From positions 1 through 29,573 of the IMG/VR virus record IMGVR_UViG_3300010389_000089: a stretch of 29,573 nt of DNA. One strand, 5' to 3'. The notes beneath the pieces are model-generated. The model saw only the letters and a program-made list of their open reading frames with translations. It did not search any database and had not been told where the DNA came from. This document shows positions 5,871 to 11,885 of the stretch, in pieces; position 1 is the stretch's first letter; every line of letters starts with the position of its first letter. Source of the DNA: a virus. The translations under genes and the position numbers were made by a program.

Positions 5871-5916
5871 AAGATAAAGCCCGCCATTCCAGTAAGGAAG
5901 ACGGGCAACTATCTTT
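5871..5916 (-). terminator. Intrinsic terminator or attenuator upstream of the cupin gene
   Basis: Read on the minus strand, an 11-bp stem with one bulge (GCCCGTC TTCC pairing with GGAA GGCGGGC) closes a five-base loop and is followed by TTTATCTT. Outer flanks (AAGATA and TATCTT) can add six pairs. It lies between the coiled-coil gene and the cupin gene, so it either ends the first early unit or acts as an attenuator in the cupin leader. Confidence 0.6.
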
Positions 5917-5926
5917 AGCTTAGCAT

Positions 5927-6253
5927 TTAAAGTTTCATCTCCGCTTGCAAAATCTTAGACATCGTAGCGTGAGCCATAATTTCACCCTCAAGACCACGCA
6001 ACTTAGTGCGTACACGATTGACTTTAGCCTTGCAAATATCACGAGTGAATCGTGCTTCAGCAGCCTCTAACTTAGCTAACGCTTGCCTGTCCGCGACAGT
6101 ACCTTGTGCCTCCAAAAACGCTTGCGATTCCGCAACATCTAAGGCACGCTCAGCTTCCGCTAACTCAGTTTCAGCCTCATATAGCGCCTCGACCCCTTTG
6201 CGAGTCATCGCTGTCAGCTCTTGCAAGCCCTTCACTATCTCTAAGGGCATCAT
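5927..6253 (-). CDS. Coiled-coil protein, unknown function
   Basis: A 108-residue protein, Ala/Glu-rich, with long heptad-like stretches (ALYEAETELAEAERALDVAE and further on), predicted mainly helical coiled coil. It has no catalytic motif and no membrane segment. It lies in the recombination module between a short hypothetical gene and the terminator. Proteins like this occur near phage recombinases, but no function can be given. Confidence 0.75.
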   Translation of the reverse strand: MMPLEIVKGLQELTAMTRKGVEALYEAETELAEAERALDVAESQAFLEAQGTVADRQALAKLEAAEARFTRDICKAKVNRVRTKLRGLEGEIMAHATMSKILQAEMKL

Positions 6254-6386
6254 TTAAGGTAGCCATCCTCTCCAACAAACACTCACGCCAGAACACAATG
6301 TTGTCATCATTGCGCCTCACGGATTCCAGGTACGCTTGTAACACCTCACGAGCGCTTGCCTTTAGAACCCTGTAGTCCCTCTGCAC
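6177..6386 (-). CDS. Hypothetical protein (about 69 aa), start uncertain
   Basis: This ORF starts with GTG at 6384-6386 and encodes MQRDYRVLKASAREVLQAYL and a charged tail. It overlaps the upstream gene by 41 bases and the coiled-coil gene by 77, which is long. However, it is the only ORF filling the 93 bases between them, and the N-terminal half is protein-like. An internal GTG could give a shorter form. It has no recognisable domain. Confidence 0.45.
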   Translation of the reverse strand: MQRDYRVLKASAREVLQAYLESVRRNDDNIVFWRECLLERMATLNDALRDSEGLARADSDDSQRGRGAI

Positions 6387-6825
6387 GTTTCTTCACCTCA
6401 TCGAGAATTTGTTGAGTAACACCGGCTGCTTTAGCCTCTGTCCATAACAACCGTAACGCATCAGCGTCAGTCAACGAATTCGCCTCAGTGATAAAATCCC
6501 TACCAGGATTCGGCACCTTACGCATCTCCTCACGAGAAGCACGCTTATTACCGTGCAACCCCATGTTTGCAAGGGCGCGTCCGATAGCGCTCGTCTCCGC
6601 AACTTCAGCAGCAAAGGGGCTAGAACCCTTCTTTTCCGTGGCGTAACCAGAACCCTTCGGTAAATCCGCAGCCTGGTCCCCAACATTCAAATACACGAAA
6701 CCCTTGAAAATCCATTCATTCTCATCAGGAATCAACTCGGTCCAAATCCGCCCATCCTCATGCTGCTCCAAGAATCTACGAATACGAACCTCAACCATTT
6801 CATAATCGTTAGGATTCCAAGCCAT
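6346..6825 (-). CDS. Putative single-strand annealing / recombination protein
   Basis: A 159-residue protein. It starts MAWNPNDYEMVEVRIRRF, has a beta-rich middle (WIFKGFVYL), and a motif AETSAIGRALANMGLHG that recurs in phage proteins beside RecE/YqaJ-type exonucleases. The pairing with YqaJ suggests a RecT/Erf-like annealing partner, though no named family can be assigned with certainty. The ATG at 6823-6825 overlaps the stop of the 37-residue zinc-ribbon gene. A start 15 codons further up would run through that gene and is rejected. Confidence 0.6.
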   Translation of the reverse strand: MAWNPNDYEMVEVRIRRFLEQHEDGRIWTELIPDENEWIFKGFVYLNVGDQAADLPKGSGYATEKKGSSPFAAEVAETSAIGRALANMGLHGNKRASREEMRKVPNPGRDFITEANSLTDADALRLLWTEAKAAGVTQQILDEVKKRAEGLQGSKGKRS

Positions 6826-6938
6826 CAGCGACCACCACCAACAGTGAACGTGTGACCACACTGAGTACACGTCATCTCGCCCGTTTTCCTATCCGAAGCA
6901 AACCACCGAGTACAACTCGGGCATTTAATTTGAATCAC
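6825..6938 (-). CDS. 37-residue zinc-ribbon protein
   Basis: A very small protein with two C-x-x-C knuckles: CPSC at residues 6-9 and CTQC at 24-27, a minimal zinc ribbon. Its GTG start (6936-6938) overlaps the YqaJ stop as GTGA and is preceded by AAGGGGGAAAA. Its TGA overlaps the next ATG. This double coupling between exonuclease and candidate annealing protein makes it a convincing gene. It may be an adaptor or DNA-binding subunit of the recombination pair; that is inference. Confidence 0.75.
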   Translation of the reverse strand: MIQIKCPSCTRWFASDRKTGEMTCTQCGHTFTVGGGR

Positions 6939-7840
6939 TTTTCCCCCTTCACAACAAGCCACGGCTTGCCTTGACCACGAGCTTGGCGTTGCGCCACAAC
7001 CCACTTCTTACCATCTTTCATAACATAACCATATTTAGCGTTACCCATCTCGTCAAGTACCTCCGACTTGTACTGATTGAGCAACTCCTCCGCTTTTTGA
7101 AACCGAAGGTTAGCTTCAACTAAACCGAAACCGATACCACCGAGGTCAACCTCATCATCTTCAATGTCAGGATGCAGATAGCGGACAGCCTCATATGTTG
7201 CCTTAGAACCATCCCACTCCGGTTTCTCAACATCAATTAAATGATTCCAAAACCGTGTCGCGGCAGTAATCTGTGCCGCAGACTGGAACGAATCATAGTC
7301 AACCCAACGCTCCTCATAATTCCAACCAGCCACAGCAACAATCACCGCTTTTTCAAGCTGCAACACCTCCATATAGTGCAACACTTGGGCGACATAATGC
7401 GGTGGTGTCTCACCCCAATGACCACGAGAAGTCTTTACCTCCACAACAATCCACTCGCCCGTCTCCCTGTGACGTGCCAAAGCGTCAGGGTTAGCGTGCA
7501 AATAATCAAAATCCTTGTGACGCCATGTACCAGTTAAAAACACTTCATACTCGGGGTGCTGCTCAGCCCACAACTCCAACATCGGCAACTCAAATGCTCT
7601 ACCGAATCGAATACTCCAGTTATCCAACGGCGGGTCGGGAATTTGCCCTGTACGTTTAGCCCACAAAGCAAACGCTGATTCCCAAGGATTTAAACCCATG
7701 ATGGTGCCAATCTCAGAACCACCAATGCCTTTATTGCGTAAACCTAACCATTCAGGGCTACCAGAATCGTAAACACCAAGGTTCACTGCACCATTGAAAG
7801 TTTCTTCATCAAAAATTTGGAACATAGATTCATTTCTCAT
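6935..7840 (-). CDS. YqaJ-family exonuclease (RecE/lambda Exo fold)
   Basis: A 301-residue protein matching the YqaJ viral recombinase family. Visible motifs: GIGGSEIGTIMGLNPWES, the Glu of FGRAFELP, the catalytic Asp in HANPDAL, VEVKTSRG (Glu-x-Lys) and YVAQVLHYMEVL (Gln-x-x-His-Tyr). The enzyme degrades one strand of duplex DNA to feed an annealing protein in phage recombination. ATG at 7838-7840 has AAGGTGA upstream. Only 11 bases separate it from the divergent WhiB start, so its first codons also contain the WhiB promoter. Confidence 0.9.
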   Translation of the reverse strand: MRNESMFQIFDEETFNGAVNLGVYDSGSPEWLGLRNKGIGGSEIGTIMGLNPWESAFALWAKRTGQIPDPPLDNWSIRFGRAFELPMLELWAEQHPEYEVFLTGTWRHKDFDYLHANPDALARHRETGEWIVVEVKTSRGHWGETPPHYVAQVLHYMEVLQLEKAVIVAVAGWNYEERWVDYDSFQSAAQITAATRFWNHLIDVEKPEWDGSKATYEAVRYLHPDIEDDEVDLGGIGFGLVEANLRFQKAEELLNQYKSEVLDEMGNAKYGYVMKDGKKWVVAQRQARGQGKPWLVVKGEK

Positions 7841-7845
7841 AGACT
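7817..7845 (+). promoter_or_regulatory. Leaderless promoter of the WhiB gene
   Basis: TTGGAA (7817-7822), a 17-base spacer, TAGACT (7840-7845), then six bases to the WhiB ATG at 7852. The transcript would start at or very near the ATG, and indeed no Shine-Dalgarno sequence is present. Most of the promoter lies within the first eight codons of the divergent YqaJ gene. Confidence 0.55.
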
Positions 7846-7851
7846 CACCTT

Positions 7852-8112
7852 ATGACTAACCACGGACAAACATCAAAACCGTACCTAGAGCTATACGCCG
7901 AAATGGACAAACATGATGACATACCGTGCCGTGACCTACCAGACGTGTTCTTCCCAGAAGACTACACAGAACGACCAGTTCGTAAACACGCCATCAAAAC
8001 AGCAAAAAACCTTTGCGCTCAATGCCCAGTGAGACTGCAATGTCTATACACGGCAATTATCACTAAAGAGCAGTACGGTATTTGGGGCGGCACCACACCC
8101 CAAGAACGTTAA
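7852..8112 (+). CDS. WhiB-like transcriptional regulator
   Basis: An 86-residue protein with all WhiB features: four cysteines that hold a 4Fe-4S cluster (PCRD, then NLCAQCPVRLQC as C-x2-C-x5-C), a DLPDVFFPEDY segment, and the GIWGG turn before a short basic tail. WhiB proteins bind host sigma factor region 4 and alter promoter choice; phage versions (for example TM4 WhiBTM4) repress host genes or switch programmes. This is one of two plus-strand genes, appears leaderless, and its stop overlaps the opposing gene's stop by four bases (TTAA). Confidence 0.93.
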   Translation: MTNHGQTSKPYLELYAEMDKHDDIPCRDLPDVFFPEDYTERPVRKHAIKTAKNLCAQCPVRLQCLYTAIITKEQYGIWGGTTPQER

Positions 8113-8315
8113 CCGTCCTCAGGTTCTGGTGTTGCACTAGACGTAAGAACAAACTCGAACGTCCCCGGCAGGCTGCTCTCCAATAGCTTCTCAGACAGCT
8201 CACGCGCCTCCCTGACGGTCAAAACCAGTGTCCCCGTCCCTCCGCGGTGAACACAATCAAAACCGTGCTCAGAAACGACTACAACCTCATCATGGTGTCT
8301 TTCAACCTCAAACAT
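8109..8315 (-). CDS. Hypothetical protein (68 aa)
   Basis: A 68-residue protein starting MFEVERHHDEVVVVSEHGFD, beta-rich then helical, with an acidic end. No domain is recognised. ATG at 8313-8315 forms TAATG with the stop of the upstream membrane-protein gene, which fixes the start. It converges with WhiB with a four-base overlap. It is the second gene of the first early minus-strand unit. Confidence 0.65.
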   Translation of the reverse strand: MFEVERHHDEVVVVSEHGFDCVHRGGTGTLVLTVREARELSEKLLESSLPGTFEFVLTSSATPEPEDG

Positions 8316-8500
8316 TACAACAACCCCGCAATCCAAATAATTAAACCAACATTAGTAATCAACGAAAGCGACAAACCCAAAATAACGGTCAACCACTCAC
8401 GCACAGTAACAGTTATCAACTTGCTAGACAACAGCCGATGCTCCTCCCTATCCGGTTCTTCAACGGAACTAAACACATCCATGTTTTTGAAATATCCCAT
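8315..8500 (-). CDS. Small membrane protein, unknown function
   Basis: A 61-residue protein with a charged cytoplasmic-type N terminus (VEEPDREEHR) and about 25 hydrophobic residues at the C terminus (WLTVILGLSLSLITNVGLII), which form one long or two short membrane segments. It is the first gene leftwards of the divergent control region and so probably among the earliest expressed. Such position and form fit superinfection exclusion or host-takeover membrane proteins, but nothing specific is recognised. Start at ATG 8498-8500; no clear ribosome site. Confidence 0.6.
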   Translation of the reverse strand: MGYFKNMDVFSSVEEPDREEHRLLSSKLITVTVREWLTVILGLSLSLITNVGLIIWIAGLL

Positions 8501-8587
8501 AACAAGTAATAAACCACACCACCGACACGAACACAAGCACCATTTGATAACGTTTAAGTAACGGTTGAAAGTATGTAAACTTGTAAT
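8501..8587. promoter_or_regulatory. Divergent early control region with leaderless promoter for the HTH gene
   Basis: Bases 8501-8587 separate the leftward early genes from the rightward HTH gene. On the plus strand TAAACT (8576-8581) lies exactly six bases before the ATG at 8588, the same geometry as the WhiB promoter; the -35 (TTTAAG, 17-base spacing) is weak. On the minus strand TTTACA, 17 bases and TAAACG can be drawn as an early promoter. No Shine-Dalgarno sequence precedes either start. Confidence 0.4.
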
Positions 8588-8797
8588 ATGCGCGATTTAT
8601 CACATGCAGACCTGGGCGACCACAGCCTAGAACAGCTCGCTGACCTGCGAGACTGGCAGCTAACCCGTGTCGAAATCGTCACAGACGTGCTCCGAGACCG
8701 TGTGAAGGAACAAGCCGACAAAGGCGTCAGCATAACCGAATTGTGCAAAAAAGCCGGTGTCACCCGCAAAACCATCTACCACTGGTTAGGTAAATAG
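8588..8797 (+). CDS. Small helix-turn-helix DNA-binding protein
   Basis: A 69-residue protein. The N-terminal two thirds are helical and charged; the C terminus is a clear HTH (SITELCKKAGVTRKTIYHWL) of the resolvase/Hin-like or Xre-like kind. It is the only transcription-factor candidate beside WhiB. It starts the rightward unit in the divergent control region and ends at a strong bidirectional terminator, consistent with an autoregulating early-gene repressor or activator. The start has no ribosome site and is probably leaderless. Confidence 0.8.
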   Translation: MRDLSHADLGDHSLEQLADLRDWQLTRVEIVTDVLRDRVKEQADKGVSITELCKKAGVTRKTIYHWLGK

Positions 8798-8836
8798 AAA
8801 AACCCCCGCAGTGATGGTGGTGACTACGGGGGTTTT
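8798..8836. terminator. Bidirectional terminator between the HTH gene and the lysis module
   Basis: AAAACCCCCG (from 8799) pairs with CGGGGGTTTT (ending at 8836) around an 18-base loop. The A run and T run make it work in both directions: it ends the rightward HTH transcript and the long leftward structural/lysis transcript. Bases 8837-8868 show no feature. Confidence 0.85.
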
Positions 8837-8868
8837 CAAGGAAGAACCTAAGTTCTAACTACAGTTTA

Positions 8869-8943
8869 TCACTGACAACTGTCACACTGCAACAGTTCCA
8901 TAGGGTCAGTAGGACAAACATAACCATCCACAACATCGTCCAT
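8869..8943 (-). CDS. 24-residue Cys-containing micro-protein
   Basis: A 24-codon ORF with three Cys, ending LLQCDSCQ. Its ATG (8941-8943) is two bases after the holin stop, and GGAG lies six to seven bases upstream within the holin's last codons. The tight coupling supports translation. It is the last gene before the terminator. Size makes chance possible; the function is unknown. Confidence 0.45.
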   Translation of the reverse strand: MDDVVDGYVCPTDPMELLQCDSCQ

Positions 8944-8945
8944 AA

Positions 8946-9149
8946 TTACTCCACTGGTACACGGTCATACTGAAGAACCGAAGTCAACAAAGACATAATC
9001 CCAGCAAGAGCCGAGACAGAGCCTACATTTATCCAGTCCACTTCAAATATACCAACCGCACCAACACCGATTGTGGCGAGAGCTGTCTGTGCCAGCGTTT
9101 TGATGGCACGCTCCCCAGCGTAAGCCCAATACTTCTTCAACTTATCCAT
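8946..9149 (-). CDS. Holin, phage r1t type
   Basis: A 67-residue protein with the r1t-holin pattern: a basic amphipathic start (MDKLKKYWAYAGERAIKTLAQ), a first membrane segment (ALATIGVGAVGIF), a short turn with VDWINV, and a second segment (SALAGIMSLLTSVL). Holins make the inner-membrane holes that release the endolysin and time lysis. The start at ATG 9147-9149 overlaps the previous gene's end; a much longer upstream extension is discarded because it runs through that gene. Confidence 0.85.
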   Translation of the reverse strand: MDKLKKYWAYAGERAIKTLAQTALATIGVGAVGIFEVDWINVGSVSALAGIMSLLTSVLQYDRVPVE

Positions 9150-9366
9150 CAGGGTTTTCTCCTTTGTGATGCCATTTGTCATCAATAGTGGCGAATCCGA
9201 CGAATGCTGACGCAACCAAGGTAATGAGTGACGTGCCAGCAATGACCAATTCCCCTGTCATCTTATCGTTGAATAACCCTATAGCGCCGATACCGACCAT
9301 AGCAAATCCACCAACAATGGACGACCAAATTACTTTACGGCGGATAGCCCAGGATGGTTTAGACAT
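9142..9366 (-). CDS. Small two-segment membrane protein, holin-like
   Basis: A 74-residue protein with a basic start (MSKPSWAIRRK), two hydrophobic segments (IVGGFAMVGIGAIGLF and LVIAGTSLITLVASAFVGF) and a charged tail. It lies between the XhlA-like gene and the r1t holin with overlaps of 8 bases on both sides. It could be a second holin, an antiholin or a lysis chaperone. Family unknown. Confidence 0.7.
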   Translation of the reverse strand: MSKPSWAIRRKVIWSSIVGGFAMVGIGAIGLFNDKMTGELVIAGTSLITLVASAFVGFATIDDKWHHKGENPDG

Positions 9367-9625
9367 CCAAGAACCTCACAATGATGGGCATGGCTGCGGC
9401 AACAAACCCGGCAACACCGAATATCTGCCACACACGGCGTTCAACAGCTCTCAGACGGTTCTCAAAGTCCTCAAACTGTTCCTTAGTTTCCTTCTCATGG
9501 TCCTCAAGTTTCTGTGCCGTTGTAGGCAAGTTTTGGTTTAGTTTCTCAAGTTGGCTCTTGAGGTCCATCACTATTGTGTAAACGTCTCGCAAAGTCACTC
9601 TCATCGACGGTTCTTGGTCAGCCAT
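9359..9625 (-). CDS. XhlA-like lysis protein (coiled coil plus C-terminal membrane anchor)
   Basis: An 88-residue protein with a long amphipathic coiled coil (about residues 12-60) followed by a C-terminal membrane segment (IFGVAGFVAAAMPIIVRFL). This is the layout of the hemolysin XhlA family, which works with holins in Gram-positive phages. ATG at 9623-9625 overlaps the endolysin stop as TGATG; a GTG just before it is out-competed. It lies directly after the endolysin and before two small membrane proteins. Confidence 0.7.
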   Translation of the reverse strand: MADQEPSMRVTLRDVYTIVMDLKSQLEKLNQNLPTTAQKLEDHEKETKEQFEDFENRLRAVERRVWQIFGVAGFVAAAMPIIVRFLDV

Positions 9626-10203
9626 CACCAGCCCCCCTCATTCAGGAAGGTTTGCAAAGACCGAATCAGTGCCCGGTCCCGCTTACCGGTGATAGCGCCT
9701 TTGTAATATCCTTTGGCGGTCAACATTCTTGCCACGGCAGACCAAGTGTTTTTACCGAGTATGCCGTCTGTTACGAGTTTGTGCGGGGCGTCCGCTTTAT
9801 TAAAAAAAGGCATCGGGTCCACCGTGTTACCCCAACGACGTGATTTACGCACCTCGAAGTGCAGGTGGGGGCCTGTGCTCCTGCCCGTGTTTCCGGATAG
9901 ACCCACTTTCTCGCCCTCGACGACCCGAGTGCCCTTATTCAAATGTGATGGCTTCTGAAGGTGATAATAAACAGTGAACAAATCGGGGGCGTGTTGAATA
10001 ATCAACGTGTATCCGCCGGAAGCACCAGACCCTTTGTGTACGATTGTGCCGTTCGCGGGCGCAGTCAACGGTGTACCCACCGGTAGGGCTACGTCAATAC
10101 CGTGGTGGAACTTGCGACGCCCAGTAATAGGGTCACGACGGTACCCGTAGGGCGAGTTCTTATTGACCGTGTATCCTTCAGGCCAAGGCTGCGACAGTTT
10201 CAT
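9625..10203 (-). CDS. Endolysin: M23 peptidase with C-terminal peptidoglycan-binding domain
   Basis: A 192-residue protein. The M23 (LytM-type) domain covers about residues 15-135 with the metal-binding motifs HHGIDVA and GPHLHFE. The C-terminal part (DGILGKNTWSAVARML to IRSLQTFLNEGGW) is a short peptidoglycan-binding repeat pair. It has no signal peptide, so export needs the holin genes that follow. It cleaves peptide cross-links of the host wall. ATG at 10201-10203 overlaps the preceding Cys-rich gene's stop (TAATG). Confidence 0.92.
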   Translation of the reverse strand: MKLSQPWPEGYTVNKNSPYGYRRDPITGRRKFHHGIDVALPVGTPLTAPANGTIVHKGSGASGGYTLIIQHAPDLFTVYYHLQKPSHLNKGTRVVEGEKVGLSGNTGRSTGPHLHFEVRKSRRWGNTVDPMPFFNKADAPHKLVTDGILGKNTWSAVARMLTAKGYYKGAITGKRDRALIRSLQTFLNEGGW

Positions 10204-10313
10204 TACACCGCTACTTCCGCACAGAAGTGTTCACCGCACGCGGGACCACAACCAGGTGTTTTGCAATCATGTTGTTGTAGGCAGGAACCCCACGGGCAAG
10301 TGTTCTCCGCCAT
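10203..10313 (-). CDS. 36-residue Cys-rich micro-protein
   Basis: A 36-residue protein with six Cys at residues 6, 11, 17, 22, 26 and 31 plus two His, enough for one or two metal sites or disulfides. AGAGG lies eight bases before ATG (10311-10313), and the stop overlaps the endolysin ATG. It is therefore translated between a tail-fibre gene and the endolysin. I know of no named family; similar tiny Cys-rich ORFs occur before lysins in related phages, as far as I recall. Confidence 0.7.
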   Translation of the reverse strand: MAENTCPWGSCLQQHDCKTPGCGPACGEHFCAEVAV

Positions 10314-10316
10314 GGG

Positions 10317-10574
10317 TTACGCCTCTAGACCGAACGCAACCTTGACCTCATCCACCGTCAAACCGAGTGCCTCAAGTTTGGTGATAGCGGATTGGCGTGC
10401 CTCAATGCGTGCCTGTTCCTCAGCCTGGATTTCTGCTTGGACTGTAGGCCAGAGTGCTTCCAGTTCCGCCTGAGTGGGTTGTTCACTATCGGATAGCCAG
10501 GTGAGTCCATCGTCACCGTCAAGAGCCCATTCACTGCCAGGATATTTCCTGGTCAAAATCAGAACAATATCCAT
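10317..10574 (-). CDS. XkdW-like tail-associated protein, copy 2
   Basis: An 85-residue protein of the XkdW type: MDIVLILTRKYPGSEW at the start, a conserved tryptophan region, a long helix and the C terminus LEALGLTVDEVKVAFGLEA. It is paralogous to 11587-11850 along its entire length. XkdW-like proteins occur beside tail-fibre genes and may be fibre chaperones or caps. It follows fibre paralog C, and its last codons (GLEA) contain the AGAGG ribosome site of the next gene. Confidence 0.7.
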   Translation of the reverse strand: MDIVLILTRKYPGSEWALDGDDGLTWLSDSEQPTQAELEALWPTVQAEIQAEEQARIEARQSAITKLEALGLTVDEVKVAFGLEA

Positions 10575-11074
10575 TAGCCAGCAACCTCCATGAGAGTCAA
10601 AGTACCTTGAGTTCCTGAATCAAACGCAGTGATACTAGCCCCAGATGCCCTAATAGCCAAAGTGTATGTCGTTGCACTTGTAGTGCTGGGAGAATCCAAA
10701 AAGTTCGCAGAATGAGGATGTATCGTAATTTCATTCTGTGTTTGGCTGGAGCACATGCCAGCATTTCCATTACCAAGATTAGTTCCTGTGGCTACATCTC
10801 CTCGGAATAATGTTGAAACGCCCAGAACACCAGGACTAGCCGCGATGCTAACTGAATAAACCGCTAAAATTTTACTTGTAGCACTGCTGGGAGTGATGCT
10901 TGCTGTCAAATTTGAAGTAACAAATGAGGTTGAACTCGTGCTTGTTGTGCTTGTTCTGTTCGCAGACACGACCTGCAAGATACTCCCAGGCGCACTAAAC
11001 ACCCCACCCGTACCAGAAGCAACCGCGTTACCGTTCGAGTCCTGCCACTCATCAAAACGCATAACCGAAGCCAT
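10574..11074 (-). CDS. Tail-fibre/adhesin module, paralog C
   Basis: A 166-residue protein with the shared fibre module: ILQVVS, SITPSSATSKIL, LFRGD, NFLDSPSTTSATTYTL and the C terminus LTLMEVAG. The N-terminal 30 residues are unlike the other two paralogs. The module is beta-rich and found in distal tail proteins of environmental phages; host recognition is the likely role. ATG at 11072-11074 is fused to the previous stop (TGATG) and has GGAGG nine bases upstream. Confidence 0.7.
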   Translation of the reverse strand: MASVMRFDEWQDSNGNAVASGTGGVFSAPGSILQVVSANRTSTTSTSSTSFVTSNLTASITPSSATSKILAVYSVSIAASPGVLGVSTLFRGDVATGTNLGNGNAGMCSSQTQNEITIHPHSANFLDSPSTTSATTYTLAIRASGASITAFDSGTQGTLTLMEVAG

Positions 11075-11586
11075 CAGCCAGCCACCTCCATCACAGTAAT
11101 ACTTGAGGTTCCACCCCAAAAGGTGTCCGCAGTCCAACGATTCACATACAAACTGCCACTACTAACAAAGGCTTGTAACTTGTAAGTAAGACTAGAAACG
11201 GAACTTGGTGAATCCAAAAAGTTAATCTGACTTGTGTTGAGGTCTACTGTTGAGTTGACCCCAGGACAATATGCAACACTCACTTCCTTAGTGACAGTCG
11301 CAGTAGTTACAGAAATGTGTGTGCTGTCCCTCAGAAGATTGACTCCGAGTGAGTTACCGGCACTTGTATTCAACATCACATTAGCGAAAACCATAATTTT
11401 ACTGCTAGTCGAACTTGGAGTAATCGAAACACTCAAACCAGTTATATCGACTGGGGATGTTGAACTGCTAGTAAAGGTGTCTGTTTTTGTGGTGGACACA
11501 ACCTGCAAAATCTGTCCAGCATAAGCCGGAATCGTAGGCGCATCACCACCAAGGTCAGTGACCTCATTCACTTTGAGCAAAGACAT
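11074..11586 (-). CDS. Tail-fibre/adhesin module, paralog B
   Basis: A 170-residue protein with the same module: ILQVVSTTKTDTFTSSSTSP, SITPSSTSSKIM, LLRDST, NFLDSPSSVSSLTYKL, and ITVMEVAG at the end. Its short N terminus (MSLLKVNEVTDLGGDAP) probably attaches it to the tail. GGAGG five bases before ATG comes from the last codons of the XkdW-like gene. It lies directly before paralog C with overlapping stop and start. Confidence 0.7.
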   Translation of the reverse strand: MSLLKVNEVTDLGGDAPTIPAYAGQILQVVSTTKTDTFTSSSTSPVDITGLSVSITPSSTSSKIMVFANVMLNTSAGNSLGVNLLRDSTHISVTTATVTKEVSVAYCPGVNSTVDLNTSQINFLDSPSSVSSLTYKLQAFVSSGSLYVNRWTADTFWGGTSSITVMEVAG

Positions 11587-11850
11587 TTACGCCTCCAAAC
11601 CGAAAGCGACAGACACTTCCTCAACAGTCAAACCCAATGCTTCAAGTTTTGCAATCGCCGAAGCCTTAGCATCCAGTTTCGCCTGAGCCTCATCCGCGAT
11701 TTCCTGTTGCACAGTAGGCCACAGTTTCTCCAACTCAGCTTTAGTAGGTGCTTTACCGTCACTGTGCCACACCAAACCAGAGTAGTCATCTCCTGAGAGG
11801 GTCCACTCTTTCCCAGGGTACTTACGGGTCAGAATTGTTGCAATATCCAT
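11587..11850 (-). CDS. XkdW-like tail-associated protein, copy 1
   Basis: An 87-residue protein, MDIATILTRKYPGKEW to LEALGLTVEEVSVAFGLEA. It is an obvious paralog of 10317-10574, with two extra residues in the first third. AAGGAG lies eight bases before ATG. It follows fibre paralog A and precedes B. The arrangement suggests duplication of a fibre-plus-XkdW unit, with a further fibre copy between. Confidence 0.7.
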   Translation of the reverse strand: MDIATILTRKYPGKEWTLSGDDYSGLVWHSDGKAPTKAELEKLWPTVQQEIADEAQAKLDAKASAIAKLEALGLTVEEVSVAFGLEA

Positions 11851-11885
11851 TAGTTGTTCTCCTTAGTCAAGTTTACGGTAAGCAT
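11850..11885 (-). CDS. 11-codon micro-ORF bridging two tail genes
   Basis: Between fibre paralog A and the XkdW-like gene a tiny ORF (MLTVNLTKENN) starts in the stop codon of A (TAATG) and ends in the start codon of the next gene (TAATG). It includes the AAGGAG ribosome site of that gene. It could carry terminating ribosomes across the gap. It may equally be chance in 36 bases. Confidence 0.25.
   Translation of the reverse strand: MLTVNLTKENN

Noticed and set aside
6826-6870. N-terminal extension of the annealing candidate (MYSVWSHVHC...)
   Set aside because: It would run through the 37-residue zinc-ribbon gene; the ATG at 6825 forms TGATG with its stop.
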